From Acidobacteriota bacterium (GTDB taxonomy: Bacteria > Acidobacteriota > Terriglobia > Terriglobales > SCQP01): a DNA stretch of 64,000 nucleotides. Positions 7,238-15,730 of the stretch are shown here, one piece after another. The stretch lies in assembly GCA_027315185.1 (NCBI GenBank), contig DAHUYO010000010.1:1-64000 (forward strand). The letters are read 5' to 3'. A model generated the notes under the pieces. It was given only the letters and a program-made list of their open reading frames with translations. It did not search any database and had not been told where the DNA came from. Each line of letters opens with the position of its first letter. The stretch's first letter is position 1. The translations under genes were made by a program, and so were the position numbers.

Positions 7238-8953
7238 ATGCTTCTGGAACTCGAAGAGCACAGCACGCCGGTGACCGGCGTGGGCAGCGCCGCGCCGGTG
7301 GCGGCCATCCGGGCCGAGTGGCTGGCATGGCTCTGCCGCGCGCGTTTCTGGGGCATCACGCTGGTGCTGGCGGTGGAGCTGCTGGTCGCGTTCCGCGATC
7401 ACGCGGAATGGTCCTCCCTGGCGCCGTTTTTGTATCTCATTGCCGCTTGGTACGGTATTGCCCTGATTGATCGCGCCTGGCTGCGTTCTGGCGCCCGCGT
7501 GGCCCCGCAAGTGTACGCGCAATTGGGGCTGGACATCCTGCTGGTCACCGCGGTGATCGCGGTGACCGGCGGCTACTCCAGCCTGCTGACGGAAATCTAC
7601 GCCTTGCTGGTGGTCGCCTCCGCCACGCTGCTGCCCCGCCGGGTGATCTACGCCATGGCCGGCGTCTGCGCGCTGGCCTATTGGGCGGCGGCGGAGGCGG
7701 CGCTGGCGATGGGCAGCACGGGCGCCGGCGCCAACGACCGCGCCATGGCGCTATCGGTCTTGCTCAACGGCTTGGCGTTTGTCGCGGCGGCGTATTTGGC
7801 GGAGTTGCTGGCTGGCAAGCTGATGGCCACGGGCCGGGAATTGCGCGAGCACCAGCATGTGCTGGCCAGCCTGCGGGCGCTGAACGACAACATCATCCGC
7901 TCCATGGGCGGGGGGCTGCTGACCACGGATCTGAGCGGTTGCGTCCATCTGGTGAACCCGGCGGCGGAGCGCATTCTGGAACAACCCGCCGAAGCCGTGC
8001 TGGGCCAGCCGGTGGAACGCGTGCTGGGCGCGGTTCCGGAGACCATGCTGGGGCGGCGCGGCGAGATCCGCATCAACCGCCATGGCCGCGAGAAAATCAT
8101 CGGCTTGACCGTGGTGCCGCTGAAGGTCAACGGCGCGACGGACGCCGGCCGCGTGATCCATTTCCAAGACTTGACCGAATTGCGGCGGCTGGAGCGGGAA
8201 CTGCGCCGCCGCGATCGCATGGCCGCCGTGGGCCGCATGGCGGCCGGCATTGCGCATGAGATTCGGAATCCGCTGGCTTCCATGGCCGGCTCGGTGCGCT
8301 TGCTGGCGCGCAGCGCCGCCCAGGATCCCGATCAGCAGCGGCTGGCGGCGGTGGTGGAGCGGGAATCGGAGCGGCTCAACCGCATCGTCGGCGAATTCTT
8401 GGGGTACTCGCGCGATTACCAGTACCACATGGCCGAGGTGGATCTGCGGGCGTTGCTGGAGGAGGTGCTGACCTTGGCGCAGCAAAGCCCCCGCCGCGAG
8501 GCAGGCATCCGCATCACCGCATCCCTGGGGACCGAGCCCGTCATTGTTTGGGGCGACGGAGACCGGCTCAAGCAGGTGGTCTGGAACCTCTGCGATAACG
8601 CCTTCAAGGCCATGCCCGAGGGCGGCACGCTGCGCATCACCGTGTCGCCGTCGTCCATGGGCGTGCGGCTGGAATTTCAGGATACCGGCCGGGGATTGAG
8701 GCCGGGTTCCGAGGAAGAAGTCTTCGAGCCCTTCCGCAGCGGCTTTAGCGAGGGCACGGGTTTGGGCCTCGCCCTGGTGTACGCCATCGTCGAGGCTCAT
8801 CAAGGAAAAATTTGGGCCGAGCCGCCCGCGGGGGGCGGCGCGCGGTTCGTGGTGCAGTTGCCGCTGGAGCGCGGCGCGCAGGGGGATTCCCCGGCGGGGC
8901 GCACCATCGCGGCGGAGGCCGCGGTCGGCCAGTTTATCCCATCCAGTTATTGA
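7238..8953 (+). CDS. pilS: PilS-type membrane sensor histidine kinase
   Basis: A 571-residue kinase. Residues about 25-185 contain roughly six membrane helices, the PilS-type sensor. A PAS domain follows (about 200-310, NDNIIRSMGGGLLTTDLSG). The HisKA box is MAAGIAHEIRNPLASM (phosphorylated His near residue 341). The HATPase domain shows N box NLCDNAFKA, G1 DTGRGL and G2 GTGLGLALV. It ends 11 bp before the NtrC-family regulator, forming a two-component pair. In Pseudomonas and relatives PilS senses pilin in the membrane; the nearby pilus operon makes that role likely here. The ligand is inferred, not seen. Confidence 0.88.
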   Translation: MLLELEEHSTPVTGVGSAAPVAAIRAEWLAWLCRARFWGITLVLAVELLVAFRDHAEWSSLAPFLYLIAAWYGIALIDRAWLRSGARVAPQVYAQLGLDILLVTAVIAVTGGYSSLLTEIYALLVVASATLLPRRVIYAMAGVCALAYWAAAEAALAMGSTGAGANDRAMALSVLLNGLAFVAAAYLAELLAGKLMATGRELREHQHVLASLRALNDNIIRSMGGGLLTTDLSGCVHLVNPAAERILEQPAEAVLGQPVERVLGAVPETMLGRRGEIRINRHGREKIIGLTVVPLKVNGATDAGRVIHFQDLTELRRLERELRRRDRMAAVGRMAAGIAHEIRNPLASMAGSVRLLARSAAQDPDQQRLAAVVERESERLNRIVGEFLGYSRDYQYHMAEVDLRALLEEVLTLAQQSPRREAGIRITASLGTEPVIVWGDGDRLKQVVWNLCDNAFKAMPEGGTLRITVSPSSMGVRLEFQDTGRGLRPGSEEEVFEPFRSGFSEGTGLGLALVYAIVEAHQGKIWAEPPAGGGARFVVQLPLERGAQGDSPAGRTIAAEAAVGQFIPSSY

Positions 8954-8964
8954 CACAAATCGCC

Positions 8965-10341
8965 ATGGCTCACTTGCTAATCATTGACGACGAACAATCC
9001 ATCCGCGAGATGCTGGACATCGCCCTGCGCAAAGAGGGCCACCAGGTTGAAACCGTGGGTACCGCCGCGGACGGGCGGCGCAAGCTGGAATCCGCCATTT
9101 TCGACCTGGCCATCTGCGACCTGCGCCTCAGCCCGCAGGACAACGGCCTCGACCTGCTCCGCTTCTCGCGGCAGCAGGATTCGGAGACGGCGTTCGTCTT
9201 CATCACCGGCCACGGCAGCATGGAAACCGCGATTGAAGCCATCAAGATTGGCGGCGTGGTGGATTACATCATCAAATCGCCGGATCTGGTGGACCGGGTG
9301 CTCTATACCGTGGCGCGGGCGCTGCATTTTCAGGAACTGAAGCGGGAAAACACTAGCCTGAAACGGGAGCTCAAGAGCCGCAACGAACTGGGCCATTTGA
9401 TCGGCAACAGCCCCGTCGTTGCCCAGCTCAAGGAATTGGTGCGGACGGTCGCGGCCACCGCCAGCACCGTGCTCATTCGCGGTGAAAGCGGCACCGGCAA
9501 GGAATTGGTCGCCCGCGGCATCCACGGCTGCTCGCCTCGCGCCGATCAGCCCTTCATCACGGTCAACTGCGGCGCCTTTCCGGAAACCCTGCTGGAAAGT
9601 GAACTCTTCGGTTACGTCAAGGGCGCCTTCACCGGCGCCAACAGCAACCGCCGCGGCCTTTTCGAGGCGGCCGATAAAGGCACGTTGTTTCTGGACGAGA
9701 TCGGCGAAATGACGCTGCCGATGCAAGTTTCGCTGCTCCGCGTATTGCAGGAACGCCAGGTGCGGCCGTTGGGCTCGTCCAACAACATTCCGGTTGACGT
9801 CCGCCTCCTAGCCGCGACCAACGCCGATTTGGAGAACGCGGTGCGGGACGGGAGGTTCCGCGAGGATTTGTACTATCGAATCAGCGTCATCCCCGTGGAG
9901 TTGCCCGCGTTGCGGGACCGGCGGGAAGACATTCCGCTGCTGGCCATGCATTTCCTCCGGCGTTTCGCCGCCGCGATGGGCAAGCCCGTCAGCAAATTCG
10001 ATCCGGCGGGCATGGCCCGCCTGGAAGCCTACGACTGGCCCGGCAACGTGCGGCAGCTGGAGAACGTCGTGGAGCGTGCCGTGGCGCTGGCGCAGGGCGA
10101 GACGGTCACGGTCGGGCCGCTACAGGCACGGCTCAATGGCAATGGCGCTACCGCCAACGGCGCCACCAGCGGACTGCCCCCGCTTCCGCCCGATGGATTG
10201 GAGCGCTTCATCGAGGATGTGGAGAAGCATTACCTCTCGGCGGCCCTGGGCCAGTCGGGCGGCGTTCGCACCCGCGCCGCCGACTTGCTCCGCATGTCCT
10301 ACCGTTCCTTCCGGCACTACGCGAAGAAATACAGCATCTAA
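8965..10341 (+). CDS. pilR: PilR-type sigma-54-dependent response regulator
   Basis: A 458-residue NtrC-family activator. The receiver domain (1-120) has acidic IIDDE and phospho-acceptor Asp in ICDLRLS. The AAA+ domain (about 145-380) has Walker A GESGTGKE, an intact GAFTGA loop for sigma-54 contact (GYVKGAFTGAN), Walker B TLFLDEIGEM and the GNVRQLENV helix. The C-terminal Fis-type helix-turn-helix covers about residues 410-458. The frame extends upstream into pilS, but MAHLLIIDDEQS at 8965 is the natural start. It probably activates the pilin promoter, which lies outside this window. Confidence 0.9.
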   Translation: MAHLLIIDDEQSIREMLDIALRKEGHQVETVGTAADGRRKLESAIFDLAICDLRLSPQDNGLDLLRFSRQQDSETAFVFITGHGSMETAIEAIKIGGVVDYIIKSPDLVDRVLYTVARALHFQELKRENTSLKRELKSRNELGHLIGNSPVVAQLKELVRTVAATASTVLIRGESGTGKELVARGIHGCSPRADQPFITVNCGAFPETLLESELFGYVKGAFTGANSNRRGLFEAADKGTLFLDEIGEMTLPMQVSLLRVLQERQVRPLGSSNNIPVDVRLLAATNADLENAVRDGRFREDLYYRISVIPVELPALRDRREDIPLLAMHFLRRFAAAMGKPVSKFDPAGMARLEAYDWPGNVRQLENVVERAVALAQGETVTVGPLQARLNGNGATANGATSGLPPLPPDGLERFIEDVEKHYLSAALGQSGGVRTRAADLLRMSYRSFRHYAKKYSI

Positions 10342-10478
10342 TCGGCACGGTGGGACGGCCGCTACCGTGATCGGGGCCGGGCCGCAACCGGGTGGATGCC
10401 GGGTCGAGCCGGCGCGGGACTTGCCGCCGGCTCTGGGTTCCCCGGGGCGCGCCACGTGCGCGCCGTAACCGCCGGCCG

Positions 10479-10724
10479 TTATTTCTCCAAGTTCAGTTCG
10501 CGCCGCAGGATCTGCGGGTCGAACGGGCTGCACGCAAAGTACCGCCCCTCAACCTCGAATGTCGGGACCTTGCGCTTGCCGCCGTTATTGGCGACGACGC
10601 GTTCGGCGGCGCCATCGCTCTCCTCGATATTGATTTCCTCGAAGCCGATGCCGCGCTCCTTGAGGAAGGCTTTGGCGCGGCGGCAATCCGGGCACCAACT
10701 GGTGGTGTACATACGAATGGCCAT
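10479..10724 (-). CDS. Glutaredoxin-family protein (dithiol CPDC)
   Basis: An 81-residue thioredoxin-fold protein with YTTSWCPDCRRAKAFLKERG; the active-site Cys pair is at residues 11 and 14. The cis-Pro motif KVPTF lies near residue 51. Cytosolic glutathione- or thioredoxin-linked thiol-disulfide exchange is the family role. The start is taken at MAIRMYTTSW (10724). An ATG five codons upstream (10739) is in frame but adds residues not usual for the family. The gene is flanked by mtaB on the opposite strand and appears monocistronic. Confidence 0.87.
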   Translation of the reverse strand: MAIRMYTTSWCPDCRRAKAFLKERGIGFEEINIEESDGAAERVVANNGGKRKVPTFEVEGRYFACSPFDPQILRRELNLEK

Positions 10725-10854
10725 AATCGAGGGTAGCATTGCATTCCATTGGATCGAGGACGCGTCCCGCTGGCGCCGCCAGCCCGCGGTGGGGCTGGCC
10801 GGTTGCTCCGGGCCTAGCCGCGAACACGCGCCATCGCCACCCTAAAATGGAGCC

Positions 10855-12114
10855 ATGGGGGCCGGAACCTTCCGCATCCATAACTTCGGCTGCCGCGCCA
10901 ACCAGGCCGACGGGTCCGCGATCGCCCGCGACTTCGCGGCGGCTGGCTGGCGGCCGGCCGAGCAGGCGGAACTGGTCATTCTCAATACCTGCACCGTGAC
11001 CGCCGCGGCCGACGCCGAAGCCCGACGCGCCATCCGCCACATCCGGCGAGAGCAGCCGCGCGCACGCATTTGGGTCACCGGCTGCTACGCGCAGCGCGCG
11101 CCGGAGGAGATCCGCGCCCTCGGCGGCGTCGAGCGGGTGGTCGGCCATGCGGAGAAGCTGGGGATCGCTTCACTAGCGGGCGCGGTGGCGCCCTCGTTGC
11201 ATCCGGCGGCGCTGCTTTCCGGCCGCACCCGGCCGCAGGTCAAGGTGCAGGACGGCTGCGGAAATGCCTGTTCGTTCTGCGTCATTCCCAGCGTCCGCGG
11301 CGGGCTGCAATCGCGGCCGGAGGCGGAGGTCGCCGCGGAAGTGGCCCGCTGGGCGGCGAACGGCGCGCAGGAGGTTGTCCTCACCGGCATTCACCTGGGC
11401 CAATGGGGCCGCGATCTGCCCGGACGGCCGGTGCTGAACGATCTGGTGCGGGCGATTTTGGCGGCCAGCGGCATTCCGCGTCTCCGCCTCAGTTCCATCG
11501 AACCAATGAATTGGACCGGGGATCTGATCTCCCTGCTCGCTTCCGAGCCCCGCTTGGCGCCCCACGCCCACGTCCCGCTGCAAAGCGGGTCGGATACGGT
11601 GCTGCGGCGCATGCGCCGCCGCTATCGGCCAAGCCACTACGCCCAGCGCGTGACGGAGATTCGCCGCCGCCTGCCCGCCGCGGCGATCGGTGCGGATGTG
11701 ATGGCGGGATTCCCCGGAGAGACGGAAGCGGAGTTCGAAGCATCGCTCGCGTTCATCGCCGGTCTGCCCCTGACCTACCTGCACGTTTTTACCTATTCGT
11801 CCCGGCCCGGAACGGAAGCCGACCGGCGCGCCGGGGAACCGGGCTGGGAGGCGGTTCCGGCGGTTGTGGCCGCCCGCCGGGCCGAGCGGCTGCGGGCGCT
11901 TTCGGAAACGCTGCGCGCGCGCTTTGCCCGCGCGTTCTGGGGCCGGGAACTCGACCTGCTGACGCTGGGGGAAACCCGCGGCGGCTTCACCCGCGCCCTG
12001 AGCGCCAACTTCTTGGACGTGTGGCTGGAGGGAATGTGGCCGCCGAATCGGCGGCAAAGCGCCCGGGTACGGCCGGGCGCCGGGCGGCGCCTGGAGGCCA
12101 GCCCGGCGGGCTAG
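10855..12114 (+). CDS. mtaB: tRNA (N6-threonylcarbamoyladenosine-37-C2)-methylthiotransferase MtaB-like
   Basis: A 419-residue radical-SAM methylthiotransferase. The N-terminal UPF0004 domain carries three cluster Cys (FGCRANQ, NTCTVT, TGCYAQ). The radical-SAM domain has the CxxxCxxC motif (DGCGNACSFC, near residues 138-145), and a C-terminal TRAM-like domain follows. It would convert t6A37 to ms2t6A37 in ANN-reading tRNAs, using two [4Fe-4S] clusters. FGCRANQADG at the N-terminus is characteristic of the MtaB subgroup rather than MiaB or RimO. The C-terminus is Arg/Pro rich and somewhat divergent. Confidence 0.88.
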   Translation: MGAGTFRIHNFGCRANQADGSAIARDFAAAGWRPAEQAELVILNTCTVTAAADAEARRAIRHIRREQPRARIWVTGCYAQRAPEEIRALGGVERVVGHAEKLGIASLAGAVAPSLHPAALLSGRTRPQVKVQDGCGNACSFCVIPSVRGGLQSRPEAEVAAEVARWAANGAQEVVLTGIHLGQWGRDLPGRPVLNDLVRAILAASGIPRLRLSSIEPMNWTGDLISLLASEPRLAPHAHVPLQSGSDTVLRRMRRRYRPSHYAQRVTEIRRRLPAAAIGADVMAGFPGETEAEFEASLAFIAGLPLTYLHVFTYSSRPGTEADRRAGEPGWEAVPAVVAARRAERLRALSETLRARFARAFWGRELDLLTLGETRGGFTRALSANFLDVWLEGMWPPNRRQSARVRPGAGRRLEASPAG

Positions 12115-12145
12115 CCCGCGGCTGATGACCGCGAAATTCATTTTA

Positions 12146-12161
12146 ATGACCGGATCGTCAT
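12146..12161. promoter_or_regulatory. Palindromic operator candidate upstream of tetR
   Basis: ATGAC-CGGATC-GTCAT is a 16-bp inverted repeat with 5-bp perfect arms, 13 bases before the tetR start codon in a locally AT-rich patch. TetR repressors commonly bind such palindromes beside their own promoter, so autoregulation of the efflux operon is inferred. No binding data; the site rests on symmetry and position only. Confidence 0.5.
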
Positions 12162-12173
12162 AAATGTGGTAGC

Positions 12174-12821
12174 ATGGTCTCGCTAATGCCGGTCGAGGGC
12201 AAAACCCGCCGCGAAGTGCTGACCGAGTTTCGCCGCGCCGAAATCCTGGCCGCCGCGCGCAAGGTCTTCGCCGCGCGCGGATTTCGCGCCGCCACCTTGG
12301 AGGAGGTCGCCGTGGAAGCGGGGCTGGCCAAAGGCACGCTGTATCTGTATTTCGACAGCAAGGAAGAGATGTTTTGGGCCATCTTCCGCGGCCGTGTCGC
12401 CGAGATGCACCGCCGGCTCCAGGCGGTCCTGAGCGAGCCCGGCGGCACTGCGGACAAGATCCGCGCCGGCCTGCGCGTGCGCTTCGAGCTGTTGCGCGAG
12501 GACCAGGACTTCATGCGCATCTACCTCACCGAGTTTGGCCAATGCATCTACGGCGGCCCTTGGGCCAAGGAGTTCCGCAAGCTGCACCTGGCCGGAGCGC
12601 GGCTTCTCGCGCCGGTGCTGGAGGAAGGGATCCGGCGCGGCGAACTGCGCGCGGTCCCGCCCTTGGAAACCGCGCTGGCGCTGATGGACCTGGTCAAGAG
12701 CACGGTCTCCTTGAAGTTGCTGGGCATGCACGAGAACCGCATTGACGTGGAACAGTTCATCTTTGATTTGTTTTGGCGCGGAGTACGGGCGGAAGGCGCC
12801 GCCGCCGAAGGAGGGCAATGA
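12174..12821 (+). CDS. TetR/AcrR-family repressor of the downstream efflux operon
   Basis: A 215-residue regulator. The N-terminal helix-turn-helix (about residues 22-68) has ILAAARKVFAARGFRAATLEEVA and GLAKGTLYLYFDSKEEMF, the classic TetR DNA-binding region. The C-terminal ligand domain is helical and variable. It is the first gene of an operon tetR-tolC-emrA-emrB; its stop overlaps the tolC start (ATGA). This layout predicts a drug- or metabolite-responsive autorepressor. A second in-frame ATG lies at 12186 and could be the true start. Confidence 0.9.
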   Translation: MVSLMPVEGKTRREVLTEFRRAEILAAARKVFAARGFRAATLEEVAVEAGLAKGTLYLYFDSKEEMFWAIFRGRVAEMHRRLQAVLSEPGGTADKIRAGLRVRFELLREDQDFMRIYLTEFGQCIYGGPWAKEFRKLHLAGARLLAPVLEEGIRRGELRAVPPLETALALMDLVKSTVSLKLLGMHENRIDVEQFIFDLFWRGVRAEGAAAEGGQ

Positions 12822-14353
12822 AAGGCGCCGCTGCGGTGCAGTTGAGGTTCCTGCCGGTTCGTTCGCGGTCCGGGATGCGCCCTGGCGCTGTGCGCAATGC
12901 CGCACGGCGGCTGCCGCTGGGCGTGGCGGTCCTGGCTGCCGCTGGGTTGGCCGCCGCGCCGGTATTCGCCCAAGGCCCGCCTTCGCCGGCTCAGCCCGCC
13001 TATGCTCCGGCGCCCGCCCCTAGCGTGTATCAGCCTCCCTCCTCGCCTGCGCAGCTCAGCGGCGGTGTCGCCCGCGGCCGGGTTCAGCCCGGCGTGATGG
13101 CGCTCAGCTTGAACGCCGCGATCCGCATGGGCCTGCGCAACAACCTGGCCGTGCTGCTGTCCTCCACGGCCTCGGAGCAAGCCCGCGCGGAGCGATGGCG
13201 CTCCTTGTCCGGCTTGCTGCCCAAAGTACAGGCAAGCGTTGGCGATGAGGAGACCAAGGAAAACCTGGCGGCGTTCGGATTCAGCTTTCCCGGCTTTCCC
13301 CAGATCGTCGGTCCCTTTCGCGTCTTTGACGCGCGGGGCTATCTCGACGTCCCGGTCTTGAACATCAGCGGCATCCAGGACCTGCGTGCCTCCGATGCCA
13401 GCCAGGCCGCCGCCGTGCATACCTATCAGCAAATGCGCAATCTGGTGGTGATGGCGGTCGCGGACCAATATCTGCTGGCCTCGGCCGATGGCAGCCGTGT
13501 CACCGCCGCCCAGGCGCAGCTGCGCACCGCGGAGCAATCCCTCGCCCAAGCCGAGGATATGTATCACGCCGGCACCGTCTCCGCCCTGGACGTCGTGCGG
13601 GCCAAGGTTCAGCGGGACCGCGAACGGCAGAATCTGATCGTGCGGCGCGACGATTGGGCTAAGCAAAAGCTGGCGCTGGCTCGGGCCATCGGCCTGCCCG
13701 CGGGCCAGGCCTACCGTCTGGCGCAGCCGATTCCCTACACGCCGGCGCCCAGCCTGACCGTGGACCGCGCTCTGGCGGAGGCGTTGCGGACAAGGCCGGA
13801 TTACATGGCTGCTCGCGAGTCGGTGCGCGCCGCGCAGTTGGCGGTCGCTGCAGCGCGGGACCAGCGCCTCCCGACCGCGGATTTCAGCGGCAACTGGGGA
13901 ACCATCGGCAACCGGATCACCAGCAACCATCCTACCTTCACGCTGGCGGGCCAAATCAATCTGCCGATCTTCGACGGCGGCGCGATTCATGCCGCGGAGA
14001 TCGCCGCCCACGCGCGGTTGCAGCAAGCCCAGGACCAGGCATCCGATCTTCGCGCCGCCATCGGCCAGCAGGTCCGCTCCGCGCTGCTCGACGTGCATGC
14101 CGCCCGGCAGCAAGTCGGCGTCGCCACCCAGGCGCGCCAACTGGCGCGGCAGGAACTGACCTTGGCCCGCGACCGCTTCCGCGCCGGCGTTGGCGATAAC
14201 TTGGAGGAAGTGGAAGCCGAGCAGGAAGTCGCGGTCGCCGAGGAGAACTACATCGGCAGTCTGTATAGCTTCAACGCCGCCAAAATCGAGTTGGCGCAGG
14301 CGCTGGGCGTGGCGCAAGCCTCGTACCGCAGCTTTTTGGAAGGAGCCAAGTAA
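12818..14353 (+). CDS. TolC-family outer-membrane efflux channel
   Basis: A 511-residue outer-membrane protein. It has an N-terminal basic region, a signal segment (LPLGVAVLAAAGLAAAPVFA, mature from about residue 51) and a Pro/Ala-rich linker. Two outer-membrane-efflux repeats follow, each with long helices such as QAQLRTAEQSLAQAEDMYHA and ARQELTLARDRFRAGVGD. It forms the trimeric exit duct for the EmrAB pump. The start at 12818 is decided by AAGGAGG at 12808-12814 and by ATGA overlap with tetR. It joins emrA by a one-base TAATG overlap. Confidence 0.92.
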   Translation: MKGAAAVQLRFLPVRSRSGMRPGAVRNAARRLPLGVAVLAAAGLAAAPVFAQGPPSPAQPAYAPAPAPSVYQPPSSPAQLSGGVARGRVQPGVMALSLNAAIRMGLRNNLAVLLSSTASEQARAERWRSLSGLLPKVQASVGDEETKENLAAFGFSFPGFPQIVGPFRVFDARGYLDVPVLNISGIQDLRASDASQAAAVHTYQQMRNLVVMAVADQYLLASADGSRVTAAQAQLRTAEQSLAQAEDMYHAGTVSALDVVRAKVQRDRERQNLIVRRDDWAKQKLALARAIGLPAGQAYRLAQPIPYTPAPSLTVDRALAEALRTRPDYMAARESVRAAQLAVAAARDQRLPTADFSGNWGTIGNRITSNHPTFTLAGQINLPIFDGGAIHAAEIAAHARLQQAQDQASDLRAAIGQQVRSALLDVHAARQQVGVATQARQLARQELTLARDRFRAGVGDNLEEVEAEQEVAVAEENYIGSLYSFNAAKIELAQALGVAQASYRSFLEGAK

Positions 14354-15669
14354 TGCCCACCCACGTCGAACCCTCGCAAAATCCCCCCTCCGCTCCCTCC
14401 AACGCCCCGGCCGCGCCCGACGCGCCGGCGCCGCAAGCCAAGCGCGGCGTCAGCCCCAAGACCAAACGATTGCTGTTGCTCGTCATTGCGGCCATTGTCG
14501 TTGCCGCGGTGGCGGGCTGGTATTTCTTTCTGCGCGGGCGCGCCAGCACCGACGATGCACAAATCGAGGCCCATATTGATCCCATCTCCCCGCGCGTGGC
14601 GGGAACGGTGACCCACGTCTACGTGCAGAACAATCAGTTCGTCCACGCCGGCCAGGTGTTGTTTACCCTGGACCCCAGCGATTACCGCCTCGCTTTGCAG
14701 CACGCCAAGGCCAGTCTGGCATCGGCGTACGCGGCGGCGTCTGGCGCCACCACAGGCATTCCCATCCAGCAAACCTCCAGCCACAGCAGCATCAGTTCCG
14801 CGCAGGCGGGCCTGATCACCGCCCGTGCCGAGGAGAGCCAGGCGGAGCAGAATCTGGCCTTGGCGGGAAGCCGGGAGCAGGCGGCGCGGGCCGCGGTTGC
14901 CGAGGCGCAGGCCAATGCCCGGCGTGCCGTCAGCGATGCCCGCCGCTACCGCCAACTGGTGGCCAAGAACGAGGTCAGCCGGCAGGCCTACACGCACATG
15001 GAAACCGCCGCCGCCGCCGCCCGGGCCGCCGTCCGCGCCGCCCAGGCCAACGAGGCCGCCGCCCGCAATGCCGTCGCCGCGGCCAGCGCCGGTGTTTCCG
15101 TGGCGCGGGGCCGGGTGGAGCAGGCGCTGGCCGCGGTGCGGCGCGCCGCAGTCGGCCCGCAGGAAGTGCGGGTCAGCCGTTCTCGTGCCGGCGAGGCGCA
15201 AGCGCAGGTGGCCTTGCGGCAGGCCGCGGTCGCGCAGGCCGAGTTGAACCTCGGCTGGACCGCCGTCCGCGCGCCCGTCTCCGGTTTGGTGGGCGACCGC
15301 CATGTCGAGGTCGGCCAAGCCATCGCCCCGGGCCAGCCCGGACTGGACATCGTGGAAAGCGGCCATCCGCTGCTGGACCGCTGGGTCGTCGCTAACTACA
15401 AGGAGACCGATTTGCAAGGTATGGCGCCCGGGCAGCGCGCTACCGTGCATGTGGACGCCTACAACGAAGATCTCAAGGCGAAGCTGAACTCCATCGGTTC
15501 GGCCACCGGCAGCCGGTTCAGCTTGTTGCCTCCGGAAAACGCCACTGGCAATTACGTCAAAGTGGTGCAGCGTGTCCCGGTCAAGCTGTTTTTTGATGCC
15601 GGGCAGAACGCAAAGCTGCAGCGCTTGCGCCCCGGCATGTCGGTTGAGGTGACGGTCTATACCCGCTGA
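14353..15669 (+). CDS. emrA: EmrA/HlyD-family membrane fusion protein
   Basis: A 438-residue periplasmic adaptor. It has a Pro/Ala-rich cytoplasmic tail (1-35) and one membrane helix (about 39-60). The biotinyl-lipoyl halves are IEAHIDPISPRVAGTV and LGWTAVRAPVSGLVG, separated by a very long Ala-rich coiled-coil hairpin (about 110-290). A beta-barrel follows (WVVANYKETDLQGM). The pattern TDDAQIEAHI is typical of EmrA. It bridges the EmrB transporter and the TolC channel. AAGGAG precedes the start; emrB follows after 61 bp. Confidence 0.92.
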   Translation: MPTHVEPSQNPPSAPSNAPAAPDAPAPQAKRGVSPKTKRLLLLVIAAIVVAAVAGWYFFLRGRASTDDAQIEAHIDPISPRVAGTVTHVYVQNNQFVHAGQVLFTLDPSDYRLALQHAKASLASAYAAASGATTGIPIQQTSSHSSISSAQAGLITARAEESQAEQNLALAGSREQAARAAVAEAQANARRAVSDARRYRQLVAKNEVSRQAYTHMETAAAAARAAVRAAQANEAAARNAVAAASAGVSVARGRVEQALAAVRRAAVGPQEVRVSRSRAGEAQAQVALRQAAVAQAELNLGWTAVRAPVSGLVGDRHVEVGQAIAPGQPGLDIVESGHPLLDRWVVANYKETDLQGMAPGQRATVHVDAYNEDLKAKLNSIGSATGSRFSLLPPENATGNYVKVVQRVPVKLFFDAGQNAKLQRLRPGMSVEVTVYTR

Positions 15670-15730
15670 GCACCCGCGGCGCCGCCCAGCGGCGCAGCCC
15701 GCCGGTGGAGGCCCGGCCTGAGGAGATTCG

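Noticed and set aside
10342-10478. Intrinsic terminator after pilR
   Set aside because: GC-rich inverted sequences exist, but no clear stem followed by a T-tract was found.
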